34,581 nucleotides of DNA, taken from NCBI GenBank assembly GCA_023384105.1, contig JAHDXR010000008.1, forward strand, positions 1 through 34,581, given 5' to 3'. Positions 1-8,016 of the stretch are shown here, piece after piece. The DNA is from Hyphomonadaceae bacterium. Lineage in GTDB: Bacteria > Pseudomonadota > Alphaproteobacteria > Caulobacterales > Aquidulcibacteraceae. The notes below the pieces were generated by a model that did no database searches, was not told the DNA's origin, and saw only the letters and a program-made list of their open reading frames with translations. How positions within the stretch are numbered: position 1 is the first letter of the stretch; each line of letters starts with the position of its first letter. Both the position numbers and the translations under genes were made by a program.

Positions 1-48
1 AATTCCCGCTTGCGCATGCGTTTGGCTTTGCCCTCGATCAACGCCGGA

Positions 49-1020
49 CTAGGCGTTCGCAGGCCTGCGTAGCGTGAGACGCTTGCCTTGCGCACCCTGG
101 ATCGCAAGCGCCGCACGCTCCTTGTCGTTCACGCCAAGCTTCGCGCGCGTGTTGTGGCGAAACTCAAATTCAATCAGATAGCGCTGCAAATAGGCTTCGC
201 CGCAATGCTGATACACGCCGGTCATCCCGCGCTTGAACACGTTGAAGAAGCCTTCGGCGCTGTTGCTCGTCACGTCGCCGCGCGCGTATTCGTCCTTGCT
301 GTGGTTGACGCTCTCATGCGCAGCAAAGCGCCCGCCGAATCGCTTGTAAAGGTGACTTTCGTCCGTATGTAGACGGCTCGCGGTGTCCACGTTGCCGTGC
401 AGAATTTTCTCAATCGTCTCCCGGTTTGCCTCAGCGACGTGGAACGTGCGCGCTTTCCCGCCGCGTTCGCAAAGCACGACGATGGGGCGCTTATTCGCCG
501 GGCCGTATCCGCCATAAGGTTTCTCACCCTTCGCGCGCGCCACGTCAGCGCGGAACGGCTTGCCATCGGCGCGCACGTCCGAAGGATTTTCGACCTTGTG
601 GAAATAGGTTTCGTCCGCTTCCACGACCTGGCCTTCGCCGCCCAGCGGCCCGGCGCCCGATGAACCCTTCATGGCCTCTCGAATGCGATGGGCCATGAAC
701 CAAGCGGTGCGATAGCTACCGAAGCCAAGCATCCGGTGGAGCTGGGCGGCGCTGATGCCCTTCTTGGAGGCCGTCATCAGGTGGGTAGCGTACACCCACT
801 TATGCAGCGGGATTTTCGAGCTTTCGTAGATCGTCCCGACCGTGACCGTGAAAGGCTTATCGCAGGCCCGGCAATTGTAGAGGCCGGCGCGCGTCGTCTT
901 GCCCTTCATCAGCGTGGCTTCGTCAACCGTCCCGCAATGGGGACAGATGGGGCCATCGGGCCACAGCAGGCTTTCCAGGTGTTTCCGGGCCGCTTCGTCG
1001 TCGGTGTAGATCAAATCCAT
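49..1020 (-). CDS. IS1595-family (ISXO2-like) transposase
   Basis: A 323-residue transposase that would cut and paste its own insertion sequence. An N-terminal zinc ribbon is visible (Cys26, Cys29, Cys50, Cys53), followed by a helix-turn-helix-like stretch around residues 85-115 and an RNase H-like catalytic core. Likely catalytic acids are Asp136 (ADETYF), Asp220 (HTDES) and Glu256, with Lys263 placed as expected for the third acid, and a C-terminal EFEFRHN block typical of the ISXO2 group. The frame is complete with no internal stop, so the element may be active. Codon use is less GC-extreme than in neighbouring genes, which fits recent arrival. The far inverted repeat is not visible because the element continues past the left edge. 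Family assignment is confident; activity is inferred. Confidence 0.93.
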   Translation of the reverse strand: MDLIYTDDEAARKHLESLLWPDGPICPHCGTVDEATLMKGKTTRAGLYNCRACDKPFTVTVGTIYESSKIPLHKWVYATHLMTASKKGISAAQLHRMLGFGSYRTAWFMAHRIREAMKGSSGAGPLGGEGQVVEADETYFHKVENPSDVRADGKPFRADVARAKGEKPYGGYGPANKRPIVVLCERGGKARTFHVAEANRETIEKILHGNVDTASRLHTDESHLYKRFGGRFAAHESVNHSKDEYARGDVTSNSAEGFFNVFKRGMTGVYQHCGEAYLQRYLIEFEFRHNTRAKLGVNDKERAALAIQGAQGKRLTLRRPANA

Positions 1021-1026
1021 GCACGA

Positions 1027-1055
1027 AACATAGGGCTAGCGGCTCCCTACGTCAA
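1027..1055 (-). promoter_or_regulatory. Sigma-70-type promoter of the transposase, leaderless geometry
   Basis: Read on the minus strand there is TTGACG (1050-1055), a 17-bp spacer, then TATGTT (1027-1032). The start codon follows only 6 bases later, so transcription should begin at or next to the A of the ATG, giving a leaderless mRNA. No Shine-Dalgarno sequence is possible. Spacing and hexamers are close to consensus. Confidence 0.65.
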
Positions 1056-1138
1056 GTGCATAATGTCCAGCACGCTTTGCAAAATGTCGGCTGAGCTTGC
1101 CGTTTGCGTCCCGTAACGAATCCGGCCCATGTTCGGCC

Positions 1139-1711
1139 ATGGCGATTTGCGGGATCGACGAGGCGGGGCGGGGGCCGCTGGCCGGGCCGGTGGTGGCCGC
1201 GGCGGTGATCCTGCCGCGCAAGGGCCGCCCCAAGGGGCTCGACGATTCCAAGCAGCTGAGCGCGGAGGCGCGCGAGGTACTGGCGCTGAAAATCCGCGCG
1301 GTCGGGATCGTCGGCGTCGGCGTCGCCAGCGTCGAGGAGATCGACAGCCTCAACATCCTGCGCGCTTCGCACCTGGCCATGCGCCGCGCGTTCGAGGCGC
1401 TTCCGCAAACGCCGATCGCAGCGCTGGTCGACGGCAACATGGCCCCCGACCTGCCCTGCCCGGTCGAGTGGGTGATCGACGGCGACGCCATCGTGCCGCT
1501 GATCTCGGCGGCGTCCATCATCGCCAAGGTCGAGCGCGACCGGATGATGAACGAACTCTGCGCGCAATATCCGGGCTACGCCTTCTCCAAGCACAAGGGC
1601 TATTCGACGCCGGAGCACCAGGACGCGCTCAAGCGGCTCGGGCCCTGCGCCATCCACCGCCGCAGCTTCAAGCCGGTGCAGCTTGCGCTGGAGCTGCGGC
1701 TCGCCGGCTGA
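1139..1711 (+). CDS. rnhB: Ribonuclease HII
   Basis: A 190-residue RNase HII, which nicks the RNA part of RNA-DNA hybrids and single ribonucleotides left in DNA. The family signature GIDEAGRGPLAGPV is at the extreme N-terminus, with catalytic Asp7 and Glu8; Asp98 (VDGN) and Asp134 (AKVERD) complete the four-acid site. The C-terminal HKGYSTPEH and HRRSFKPV blocks are present. The chosen ATG leaves only five residues before Asp7, shorter than many homologues. A TTG at 1097 in the same frame would add 14 residues but has no convincing ribosome site. An insertion sequence lies immediately upstream, so the original 5' end or promoter may have been altered. Product is certain; the start is less so. 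Confidence 0.93.
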   Translation: MAICGIDEAGRGPLAGPVVAAAVILPRKGRPKGLDDSKQLSAEAREVLALKIRAVGIVGVGVASVEEIDSLNILRASHLAMRRAFEALPQTPIAALVDGNMAPDLPCPVEWVIDGDAIVPLISAASIIAKVERDRMMNELCAQYPGYAFSKHKGYSTPEHQDALKRLGPCAIHRRSFKPVQLALELRLAG

Positions 1712-1718
1712 ACCGCCG

Positions 1719-1746
1719 TTTACAGCGCCGCGCGCGCCTCTATGTT
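1719..1746 (+). promoter_or_regulatory. Candidate promoter of the membrane-protein gene, leaderless geometry
   Basis: TTTACA (1719-1724), 16-bp spacer, TATGTT (1741-1746), then 7 bases to the ATG at 1754. The ATG inside the -10 element (1742) is also in frame, but this promoter argues that 1754 is the real start and that the message has no leader. Based on hexamers and spacing only. Confidence 0.45.
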
Positions 1747-1753
1747 CCGCGCC

Positions 1754-2524
1754 ATGACCACAGGGGACACGAACGGCGGGGCCAAGCCCGTCAAGGACAT
1801 TTCCGCCGCCGCGGTCTGGATCGCGTGCGCGGGCCTCTGGGCGGTGCTGATGCTCATCGCGCAGATCGACCCGACCGTGCTCGAAGGCCCGCCGACCCGG
1901 CTCGGCCGCAACCACGAACTCGGCCTGCTGGAGACGCTGCAGAACGTGTTCCTGCTGAGCGCGCTGATGGCGATGATCGCCGCCCAGCGCTTCGCCGACA
2001 CCAAGCAGCTGCGCGCATGGCTCGTCTTCATCGCGCTCGGCACGTTCTGGCTGCTCGGCGAAGAGACCAGCTGGGGCCAGCACTATTTCAGCTGGGAGAC
2101 CGGCGGCTGGTTCGCCCAGGTCAACGACCAGAACGAAACCAACCTGCACAACACGCCCGGCGGCTGGCTCGACCAGAAGCCGCGCGCGATCCTGCTGCTC
2201 GGCATGATCCTCGGCACCATCGTGCATCCGCTGGTGAAGTACCTCCGCAAGGGCCGCGGCCTGTTCGACAAGCCCTGGTGGCTGGCGCCGACGCTCGCCA
2301 GCCTGGCGCCGGTGATCTTTTCGCAGATCGGCGCGCTGCCCAAGCGGATCGACTCGCTGAACGACAGCCTCCACTTCGCCAGCTTCTCGTTCCAGCAAGC
2401 CTTCGGCTATCGCGCGAGCGAGATGGAGGAGGTGTTTTTGTACGTCTTCTTCATCACCTATACGGTGTCGCTGGCGCATCGCCTGAAGCAGCGCAAGGCG
2501 CTGGGGATAACCTCTCCCGCGTGA
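1754..2524 (+). CDS. Conserved polytopic membrane protein of unknown function
   Basis: A 256-residue protein with about six hydrophobic helices (roughly residues 15-37, 58-80, 85-103, 150-167, 178-199 and 228-248). Between helices 3 and 4 there is a polar, strongly patterned segment: GEETSWGQ, then a Trp/Phe-rich stretch, then NETNLHN. This run of Glu, Gln, Asn and His next to the membrane looks like an active or ligand site and resembles conserved bacterial membrane proteins of unknown function; I cannot name an activity. The start at 1754 is preferred over the in-frame ATG at 1742, which lies within a likely -10 element. It sits between rnhB and ccrM on the same strand, 42 bp after rnhB, and shows no obvious functional tie to either. 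Confidence 0.8.
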   Translation: MTTGDTNGGAKPVKDISAAAVWIACAGLWAVLMLIAQIDPTVLEGPPTRLGRNHELGLLETLQNVFLLSALMAMIAAQRFADTKQLRAWLVFIALGTFWLLGEETSWGQHYFSWETGGWFAQVNDQNETNLHNTPGGWLDQKPRAILLLGMILGTIVHPLVKYLRKGRGLFDKPWWLAPTLASLAPVIFSQIGALPKRIDSLNDSLHFASFSFQQAFGYRASEMEEVFLYVFFITYTVSLAHRLKQRKALGITSPA

Positions 2525-2533
2525 TCATTCTTT

Positions 2534-2542
2534 ATGGTTAAC
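2534..2542 (+). promoter_or_regulatory. CtrA-like half-site upstream of ccrM
   Basis: ATGGTTAA at 2534-2541 is the reverse complement of TTAACCAT, the half-site known for the cell-cycle regulator CtrA, and it extends to the palindrome GTTAAC (2537-2542). TTAA is rare in this GC-rich DNA. In Caulobacter, ccrM is activated by CtrA late in the cell cycle, so the position 64 bp before the ccrM start fits. The full two-half-site form is not seen, so this is a candidate only. Confidence 0.5.
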
Positions 2543-2548
2543 GGTTTT

Positions 2549-3693
<1,145 letters not shown>

Positions 3694-3726
3694 GCGCATG
3701 CCGCGTCTAACTTGACGCACCGCCAA

Positions 3727-3864
3727 TATGGACCGCCGGCGTCCCGCCGGCATGTGCTAACCTATTTAAGTTAGAACGCGCGGCGTCGTCGTGCATAGTG
3801 GCGTGGGACGGCGCGCTCTTCTTATTATAGCGCGCGCAGGCCGGCGGGACGCCGGCGGTCCATA
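3727..3864. repeat. REPIN-like pair of inverted palindromic units
   Basis: Two copies of a GC-rich unit of about 27 bp, in opposite orientation at 3727-3753 and 3837-3864, frame an 83-bp centre. The core reads GGCGGGACGCCGGCGGTCC, and each unit is itself an imperfect palindrome. The centre holds a small hairpin (CTAAC...GTTAG near 3757-3774) and the least GC-rich DNA nearby. Related single units occur at 12456, 12574, 15825, 19288, 19325 and 34558. This structure fills most of the 318-bp gap between ccrM and the next gene; I see no credible coding region there. Confidence 0.75.
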
Positions 3865-3973
3865 CACGCTGGCGGAATAAACGCGCCGTAATCTCCGTGC
3901 ATCCATCGCGTTCGGCGGTCGCTCCGTCGCAAACGCTGCGCGCGAACGCATCTATGTTGCATTCGTCCGGCAT

Positions 3974-4005
3974 CTCCCAAACGCGGGTTTTGATACGCTT
4001 GGGAG
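3974..4005 (+). promoter_or_regulatory. Inverted repeat covering the ribosome site of the next gene
   Basis: CTCCCAA (3974-3980) and TTGGGAG (3999-4005) are perfect inverted copies, extended by CG on the inside of each arm. The right arm contains GGGAG, the only Shine-Dalgarno-like sequence for the ATG at 4012. It may be an operator or an RNA hairpin that masks the ribosome site. Confidence 0.4.
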
Positions 4006-4011
4006 TCCGAG

Positions 4012-4362
4012 ATGAAACGAATGCTCATTGTGGTCGCCGCTGTCGCCGTTCTGGCGCCGCTCACCGCTCACGCACAGGAACGCATGAGCGATGCGCGCTA
4101 TCTCGCCGCCAGCCGCTGCCTCGCCTACGCGGATCTCGAACCGCTGCAGTCCGATCCCGCGGACTTCACCTCGCTGCGCGAGGCCGCCAATGTCGGTCAG
4201 CGCCCGCCCGCCATTCGCGAACGCGCGCGCACCGATGTGCGCAACATACGCCACATCGCCCGCTCGCTCGATGCAGCGCAGCTCCGCACCCGCCGCGAGG
4301 ACGCATGCGCCGCCTTCGCCGAACGCGGACTGGTCCAGCTCGGCGGCGCCGGCGCGTCCTGA
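4012..4362 (+). CDS. Small exported protein of unknown function
   Basis: A 116-residue protein with a clear Sec signal peptide: MKR, a hydrophobic core, then a likely cleavage after AHA at about residue 22. The mature part is about 94 residues, helical, rich in Ala and Arg, with two Cys (in SRCLAYADLE and in EDACAAFAERG) that could form a disulfide in the periplasm. No enzyme motif is visible. GGGAG six bases before the ATG supports this start, and an inverted repeat covers that site. It is flanked by the repeat pair upstream and a Crp-type regulator 93 bp downstream. I do not recognise the family. Confidence 0.75.
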   Translation: MKRMLIVVAAVAVLAPLTAHAQERMSDARYLAASRCLAYADLEPLQSDPADFTSLREAANVGQRPPAIRERARTDVRNIRHIARSLDAAQLRTRREDACAAFAERGLVQLGGAGAS

Positions 4363-4417
4363 GCGCGCCGCCGCCGCTGCATAGCCGGCGGCGGCCGCCC
4401 CCGCCGCGCGCTTGCGA

Positions 4418-4445
4418 TTGACGCCGCGCCGGCGGCGTCTAAACC
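4418..4445 (+). promoter_or_regulatory. Candidate promoter of the Crp/Fnr-type gene
   Basis: TTGACG (4418-4423), 16-bp spacer, TAAACC (4440-4445), 10 bases before the ATG at 4456. The -35 is good and the -10 is weak. The message would have a leader of only a few bases. Confidence 0.35.
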
Positions 4446-4455
4446 TCGCGCCGCC

Positions 4456-5145
4456 ATGGCGGAAAAGCAGGACCTCCACAACGTCGAGGCGGCGCTGGGC
4501 AAGGCCGAGCTGATGGCCGCGCTCAGCGAGGCCACGCGCGCCAGGCTCGCCAGGCAGGGCGTCCCCTGCACGGTCGATCCGGGCAAGCTCCTGTTCGCCA
4601 AGGGCGACAAGGGCGATGCGCTCTATGTGCTGCTCGAAGGCGAAGTCGAGGTCCGCACCTCGACCGAGGCCGGCAAGGACGTGCGCATCGCCGCGCTCAA
4701 GCCCTACGCGCTCATCGGCGAGATGGCCGTGCTCGACGGCGGCGTGCGCTCGGCCGACATCTGCGCCATCCGCAAGTCGCGCCTGCTGCGCATCGGCCGC
4801 GACCAGGCCATCGCCGCGCTCGAGAGCGAACCGAAGGCGCTGCTCAAGCTGATCGCGGAACTCTCGCGCCGGCTGCGCCACGCCGACGCCGCGCTCGAGG
4901 ACGCGCACACGCTCGATCTCGGCGGACGGCTCGCGCTGCGCCTGCTCGATGAAGCCGGCGACGGCGCCGCCGTCACGCTGACGCAGACCGAACTCGCCCG
5001 CCGCATCGGCGCCAGCCGCGAGAAGGTGAACCGCAAACTGCACGAATGGGCCGACGAAGGCTGGATCAGCATGGGCCGCGCCGGCATCAAACTGCTCGCC
5101 CGCGACAGGCTGAAAGCCCTGATCCAGGAAGCTCGCGCGAACTAG
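4456..5145 (+). CDS. Crp/Fnr-family transcription regulator with cyclic-nucleotide-binding domain
   Basis: A 229-residue regulator. Residues about 20-125 form the beta-roll effector domain. The phosphate-binding region is recognisable (GEMAVLDGG at 88-96 followed by Arg98-Ser99), which suggests it can bind a cyclic nucleotide. There is no cysteine set as in Fnr. A long dimerisation helix (about 125-150) leads to a winged helix-turn-helix at about 173-215 with TQTELARRIGASREKVNRKL as the recognition region. The ATG at 4456 is right after a candidate promoter. It is a single-gene unit with no target hint nearby, so the regulon cannot be guessed. Confidence 0.9.
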   Translation: MAEKQDLHNVEAALGKAELMAALSEATRARLARQGVPCTVDPGKLLFAKGDKGDALYVLLEGEVEVRTSTEAGKDVRIAALKPYALIGEMAVLDGGVRSADICAIRKSRLLRIGRDQAIAALESEPKALLKLIAELSRRLRHADAALEDAHTLDLGGRLALRLLDEAGDGAAVTLTQTELARRIGASREKVNRKLHEWADEGWISMGRAGIKLLARDRLKALIQEARAN

Positions 5146-5195
5146 CCGCGCCGCTCTTCGTCTTTGCGAGCCCCCGCCCGCTCATTCGCCACTCC

Positions 5196-5316
5196 GCTCC
5201 CCGGACGCAGCCCCGGCGCTAAGCCGGGGTGCGATCCGGGGCCCAGGGGATGAAGCGCGCTGCGTTCACCCCTGGGTCCCGGCTCTTCGCTGCGCTTCGG
5301 CCGGGAAGCGGGGGAG
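5196..5316. repeat. Multi-stem palindromic intergenic repeat (family B), copy 1
   Basis: Contains nested inverted repeats: CCCCGG/CCGGGG around CCCCGGC/GCCGGGG, then CCCAGGGG/CCCCTGGG across about 20 bases. The same arrangement recurs at 12311-12428 (opposite orientation) and 16034-16136, and in diverged form at 34424-34537. It lies between the convergent Crp-type gene and the methyltransferase-like gene, so it could also end transcripts from both sides, although no U-tract is present. Confidence 0.75.
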
Positions 5317-5340
5317 GCCTCGCACCCGCGGTCGGCGGCG

Positions 5341-5838
5341 TCAGGTCTCGCCGCGCCAGGGCGAAAGGCGCGGCAGCCAGCGGCGGACGTTTCTCTGATA
5401 GGCGGCGTAGTCTTCCGGGAAGCTGCGCTTCAGCGTGGGCTCCTCGTAGCTCAGCACGAGGACGTGCAGCGTGAGCGCCACAGCCATGAAGTAGGCGATC
5501 AGCGCCGCGCTCGCGAACGCCAGGGCCTGGCCGAGGATCGCCGCCAGCGCGGCGAGATAGATCGGATTGCGCACGTGGCGATAAGGCCCTTCGACCACCA
5601 GTCGCTCGCTCGGCGCAATCGGCGCGGGCGTTCCGCCCGAGCGCGCGAACCGTAAGACGCAGTCGATCGCCACGACGGCGCCCGCCGCGATCAGCACCGC
5701 GCCGGTCAGCATCAGCGGCGCAGAGCCGTCCGCGCCGACGCGCCAGCGCGTGATCCAGGCCGGGATCAGTCCCGCCACGACAACCGGCGCGGCGACGAAG
5801 AACGCAGCCGACGCCCACGAGGCCCGCCGCGGCTTCAT
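5341..5838 (-). CDS. Isoprenylcysteine carboxyl methyltransferase-like membrane protein
   Basis: A 165-residue integral membrane protein with about four helices (residues 8-30, 40-62, 95-112 and 114-131). The C-terminal half has the ICMT/PEMT-like signature: VVEGPYRHVRNPIYLA (81-96), then YEEPTLKRSFPEDYAAYQ (131-148), which binds S-adenosylmethionine at the membrane face in this superfamily. Bacterial members usually have unknown substrates, since protein prenylation is absent; phospholipids or small lipids are possible. Its ATG overlaps the stop of the upstream GFA gene as ATGA, so translation is coupled. The ATG at 5838 is the first in frame after that stop. Confidence 0.85.
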   Translation of the reverse strand: MKPRRASWASAAFFVAAPVVVAGLIPAWITRWRVGADGSAPLMLTGAVLIAAGAVVAIDCVLRFARSGGTPAPIAPSERLVVEGPYRHVRNPIYLAALAAILGQALAFASAALIAYFMAVALTLHVLVLSYEEPTLKRSFPEDYAAYQRNVRRWLPRLSPWRGET

Positions 5839-6311
5839 GCGCCGGCGCGGCTCGCGGCTTCGCGGCGCGCGAGGCTTTCGGGCGGCCATTCCTGTTTCAT
5901 GTCGTAGAACACCTCGAACGCCCGCGCCCCGTCCGGCAGCTTCACCCACGGAACCTTGCTGCGGGTGAAGATATGCACGTCCGGCGCGATCGCGTGCGGC
6001 CGATCCAAGGTCGCGACGCGGACAAAGCGCAGATAGGGCCGGCGCCCGTAATCGCTCCACACCGCGACCTGGCATTTCGGGCAGCGATGGATTTCGTGCC
6101 CGCGCCCGCTCGGGCTCGGCATGTCGATCGCGACCGGCTCGCCCTGCACGATCTCGATGCGCGACGTTTCGATCAGCGCGTTGATCGCGAACGCCGAGCC
6201 GGTCTGCTTCTGGCAGTCGAGGCAGTGGCAGCAGTGCGTGAACAGCGGCCGCGACGTCAGCCTGAACCGCACCGCGCCGCACGAACAGCCGCCTTCGAAG
6301 GTTTCGCTCAT
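5835..6311 (-). CDS. GFA (glutathione-dependent formaldehyde-activating)-fold protein
   Basis: A 158-residue zinc protein of the GFA/CENP-V fold. The cysteine pattern is intact: Cys9 and Cys11 (GGCSCGAV), then CCHCLDCQ (Cys27, 28, 30, 33) and HRCPKC (Cys77, Cys80). The SGRGHEIHRCPKC segment is standard for the family. Most bacterial members have no proven reaction, so formaldehyde chemistry should not be assumed. The start overlaps the mutY stop (ATGA) and the stop overlaps the next start (ATGA), giving a tightly coupled three-gene unit. C-terminal residues after about 140 are poorly conserved in character. Confidence 0.88.
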   Translation of the reverse strand: MSETFEGGCSCGAVRFRLTSRPLFTHCCHCLDCQKQTGSAFAINALIETSRIEIVQGEPVAIDMPSPSGRGHEIHRCPKCQVAVWSDYGRRPYLRFVRVATLDRPHAIAPDVHIFTRSKVPWVKLPDGARAFEVFYDMKQEWPPESLARREAASRAGA

Positions 6312-7429
6312 CTTTTGCCCCTCGGACCGCGCGCCTTCAAACGCGCATGCGGGCCTTCAGGCCCGCGCTCCACATCGGCCGCCTTCTTGAACACGGTCGG
6401 CAGCGCGCTTGCATCGCCCCACCAGCCGTCGCCCGCAGGCGCCGCGTCCGCGGCATATACATCAAGCGTCAGCGCGAAGTGCGTGAAAACGTGTTCGACC
6501 GCGCCGATCTTCCTCCAGGCGGCTTTCGCCGGCGCATGCGCGAGCGCTTCGGCGCGCGTCCACTTCTTGGCTCGCCACTCCGTCGTCGGCAGCGCGGCCA
6601 TGCCGCCGAGCAGGCCTTTGTCCGGGCGCCGCACCAGCCAGAATTCTCGAGCCGCCGGCGATAGCGCCGGCGGCTCGAGAAGGAACACCGCGCCGTGGCG
6701 GCGCGGGCGTTCCGCTTTCGCCGCGCGGCGCGGATAGGTTTCGGGCGCGCCGGCCGTAAACGCGGCGCAGGACTTCATCCAAGGACAGGCGCCGCACTTC
6801 GGCGACTTCGGCGTGCAGACGGTCGCGCCCAGATCCATCAGCGCCTGCGCCCAGTCGCCCGGACGCTCGGCGGCGACCAGTTCGCCGGCCAGTTCGCGCA
6901 GCCGGGCCTTCGCCTCCGGCAGCGGCGTCTCGACCGCGCGCAGCCGCGCCATCACCCGCTCGACATTGCCGTCGACCACATTGGCCGGCTGGCCGAGCGC
7001 AATCGCGGCGATGGCGGCGGCGGTATAGGGGCCGACACCGGGCAGCGTTCGCCAACCGGCCTCGTCCGCCGGAAAGCCCCGTTCGGCCAGCGCGTGGGCG
7101 GCGGCGTGCAGGTTGCGGGCGCGGGAGTAATAACCGAGCCCGGCCCAGGCCCCGAGCAGCTCCTCGCGCGGCGCGGCGGCCAGCGCCTCGACCGTCGGCC
7201 AGCGGGCGAGGAATCGCTCGAAATACGGGACGACGGCGGCGACCGTGGTCTGCTGCAGCATGATCTCGGAGAGCCAGACGCGGTACGGCTCGGCCGCCGC
7301 GCCGCGCACCCGCCAGGGCAGTTCGCGGCCGTTGCTATCGTACCAGGAGAGCAATGATTTCCGCAGGTTATCCCGAGTCGTGGGGACCTTATCCACAGCG
7401 GCGGGACGGCGGCGGACAAGCGCGGGCAT
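6308..7429 (-). CDS. mutY: A/G-specific adenine DNA glycosylase
   Basis: A 373-residue MutY, which removes adenine mispaired with 8-oxoguanine. Catalytic Glu55 lies in LSEIMLQQTTV, the helix-hairpin-helix LPGVGPYTAAAI is at 129-140, and catalytic Asp153 is in VVDGNVERV. The iron-sulfur cysteines have the exact C-x6-C-x2-C-x5-C spacing (Cys205, 212, 215, 221). The C-terminal NUDIX-like 8-oxoG recognition domain (about 240-350) includes the linker and FTHFALTLDVY. The first gene of the minus-strand unit with GFA and ICMT-like genes; only 49 bp separate it from the divergent DciA-like gene, so both promoters must share or overlap that space. The ATG at 7429 is the only upstream Met. Confidence 0.95.
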   Translation of the reverse strand: MPALVRRRPAAVDKVPTTRDNLRKSLLSWYDSNGRELPWRVRGAAAEPYRVWLSEIMLQQTTVAAVVPYFERFLARWPTVEALAAAPREELLGAWAGLGYYSRARNLHAAAHALAERGFPADEAGWRTLPGVGPYTAAAIAAIALGQPANVVDGNVERVMARLRAVETPLPEAKARLRELAGELVAAERPGDWAQALMDLGATVCTPKSPKCGACPWMKSCAAFTAGAPETYPRRAAKAERPRRHGAVFLLEPPALSPAAREFWLVRRPDKGLLGGMAALPTTEWRAKKWTRAEALAHAPAKAAWRKIGAVEHVFTHFALTLDVYAADAAPAGDGWWGDASALPTVFKKAADVERGPEGPHARLKARGPRGKR

Positions 7430-7478
7430 GGGGCGTCTTTACCCTTTCTTCATGGCTTTTCGATTCGCTCCAGGGTCC

Positions 7479-8015
7479 ATGTCCCTTCGCGACCGCTTCC
7501 GCCCGGCCGAGCCCGCGAGCGCCGACCCGCGGGCGGAGGCGCGCGCGGCGCAAGCTCTTTCGGCCCGCCGCGGCCGTTCGGCAATGGCGCCGGCGCCGTC
7601 GGCGGGCAAGGCCGTCACCGCGGTGCTGAAGCCGCTGCTGAAAGAGACCGGCGTCGGCATCAACGAACTCAAGCGCCGCTGGGCCGAGATCGCCGGCGAA
7701 AGCTTCGCGCGGGCGGCGCCGGAAAAGCTGGCCGGCGGCGTGCTCACGCTCAAGGTTCCCGGCGCGCTCGCCCCGTTCCTGCAAACCCAGACCCCTCTCC
7801 TTATAGAGCGGCTCAAAGTGGCCGGGGCGAAGGTGAAGTCGATCCGCATCGAGCAGCGGACCGCGGCGGCGGCGAAGCCCGCCAACGTCCGCCCGCTGAA
7901 GCATGCGCTGACGCCGGTCGAAGAGGCCGCGCTGGCGCAAACGCTTGACCCGGTTGGCGACCCCAGCCTCAAATCGGCGCTGATGCGGCTTGGGCGCGCG
8001 GTCAAGCAGGGGTGA
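7479..8015 (+). CDS. DUF721 / DciA-like protein
   Basis: A 178-residue protein with the DUF721 core at about residues 45-125: GKAVTAVLKPLLKETGVG, then LKRRWAEIAGESFARAAPEKL and GGVLTLKVPGALAPFLQTQ. DUF721 includes DciA, which helps load the replicative helicase DnaB in bacteria lacking DnaC. The KH-like fold can be inferred from the W..I.G....ASP-type pattern. Other in-frame ATGs exist at 7428 and 7452; 7479 is preferred because AGGG precedes it at a short distance, but this is uncertain. It starts a plus-strand series with the DsbA-like gene and smc. DciA function is inferred from the family, not shown here. Confidence 0.82.
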   Translation: MSLRDRFRPAEPASADPRAEARAAQALSARRGRSAMAPAPSAGKAVTAVLKPLLKETGVGINELKRRWAEIAGESFARAAPEKLAGGVLTLKVPGALAPFLQTQTPLLIERLKVAGAKVKSIRIEQRTAAAAKPANVRPLKHALTPVEEAALAQTLDPVGDPSLKSALMRLGRAVKQG

Positions 8016-8016
8016 G

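Larger units (their letters stand above)
1..1067 (-). mobile_element. Partial IS1595-type insertion sequence, left end outside the window
   Basis: Contains the transposase gene and its promoter. The 48 bases left of the transposase stop show no copy of the sequence seen on the other side (about 1041-1067), so the left terminal inverted repeat must lie outside the window. The right end is approximate: I place it somewhere between the promoter and the start of rnhB, which leaves very little upstream DNA for rnhB. The target-site duplication cannot be judged from one end. Confidence 0.6.

Noticed and set aside
1-48. Left inverted repeat of the insertion sequence
   Set aside because: No match to the right-end sequence near 1041-1067 could be found; the left end must be outside the window.
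1052-2541. Long frames on both strands across rnhB and the membrane protein
   Set aside because: They are out of frame with two well supported genes and have only biased composition.
3707-3973. Small minus-strand frame in the gap after ccrM
   Set aside because: Its translation is the typical product of the REP-like repeat (AGGTPAVH and similar), not a conserved protein.
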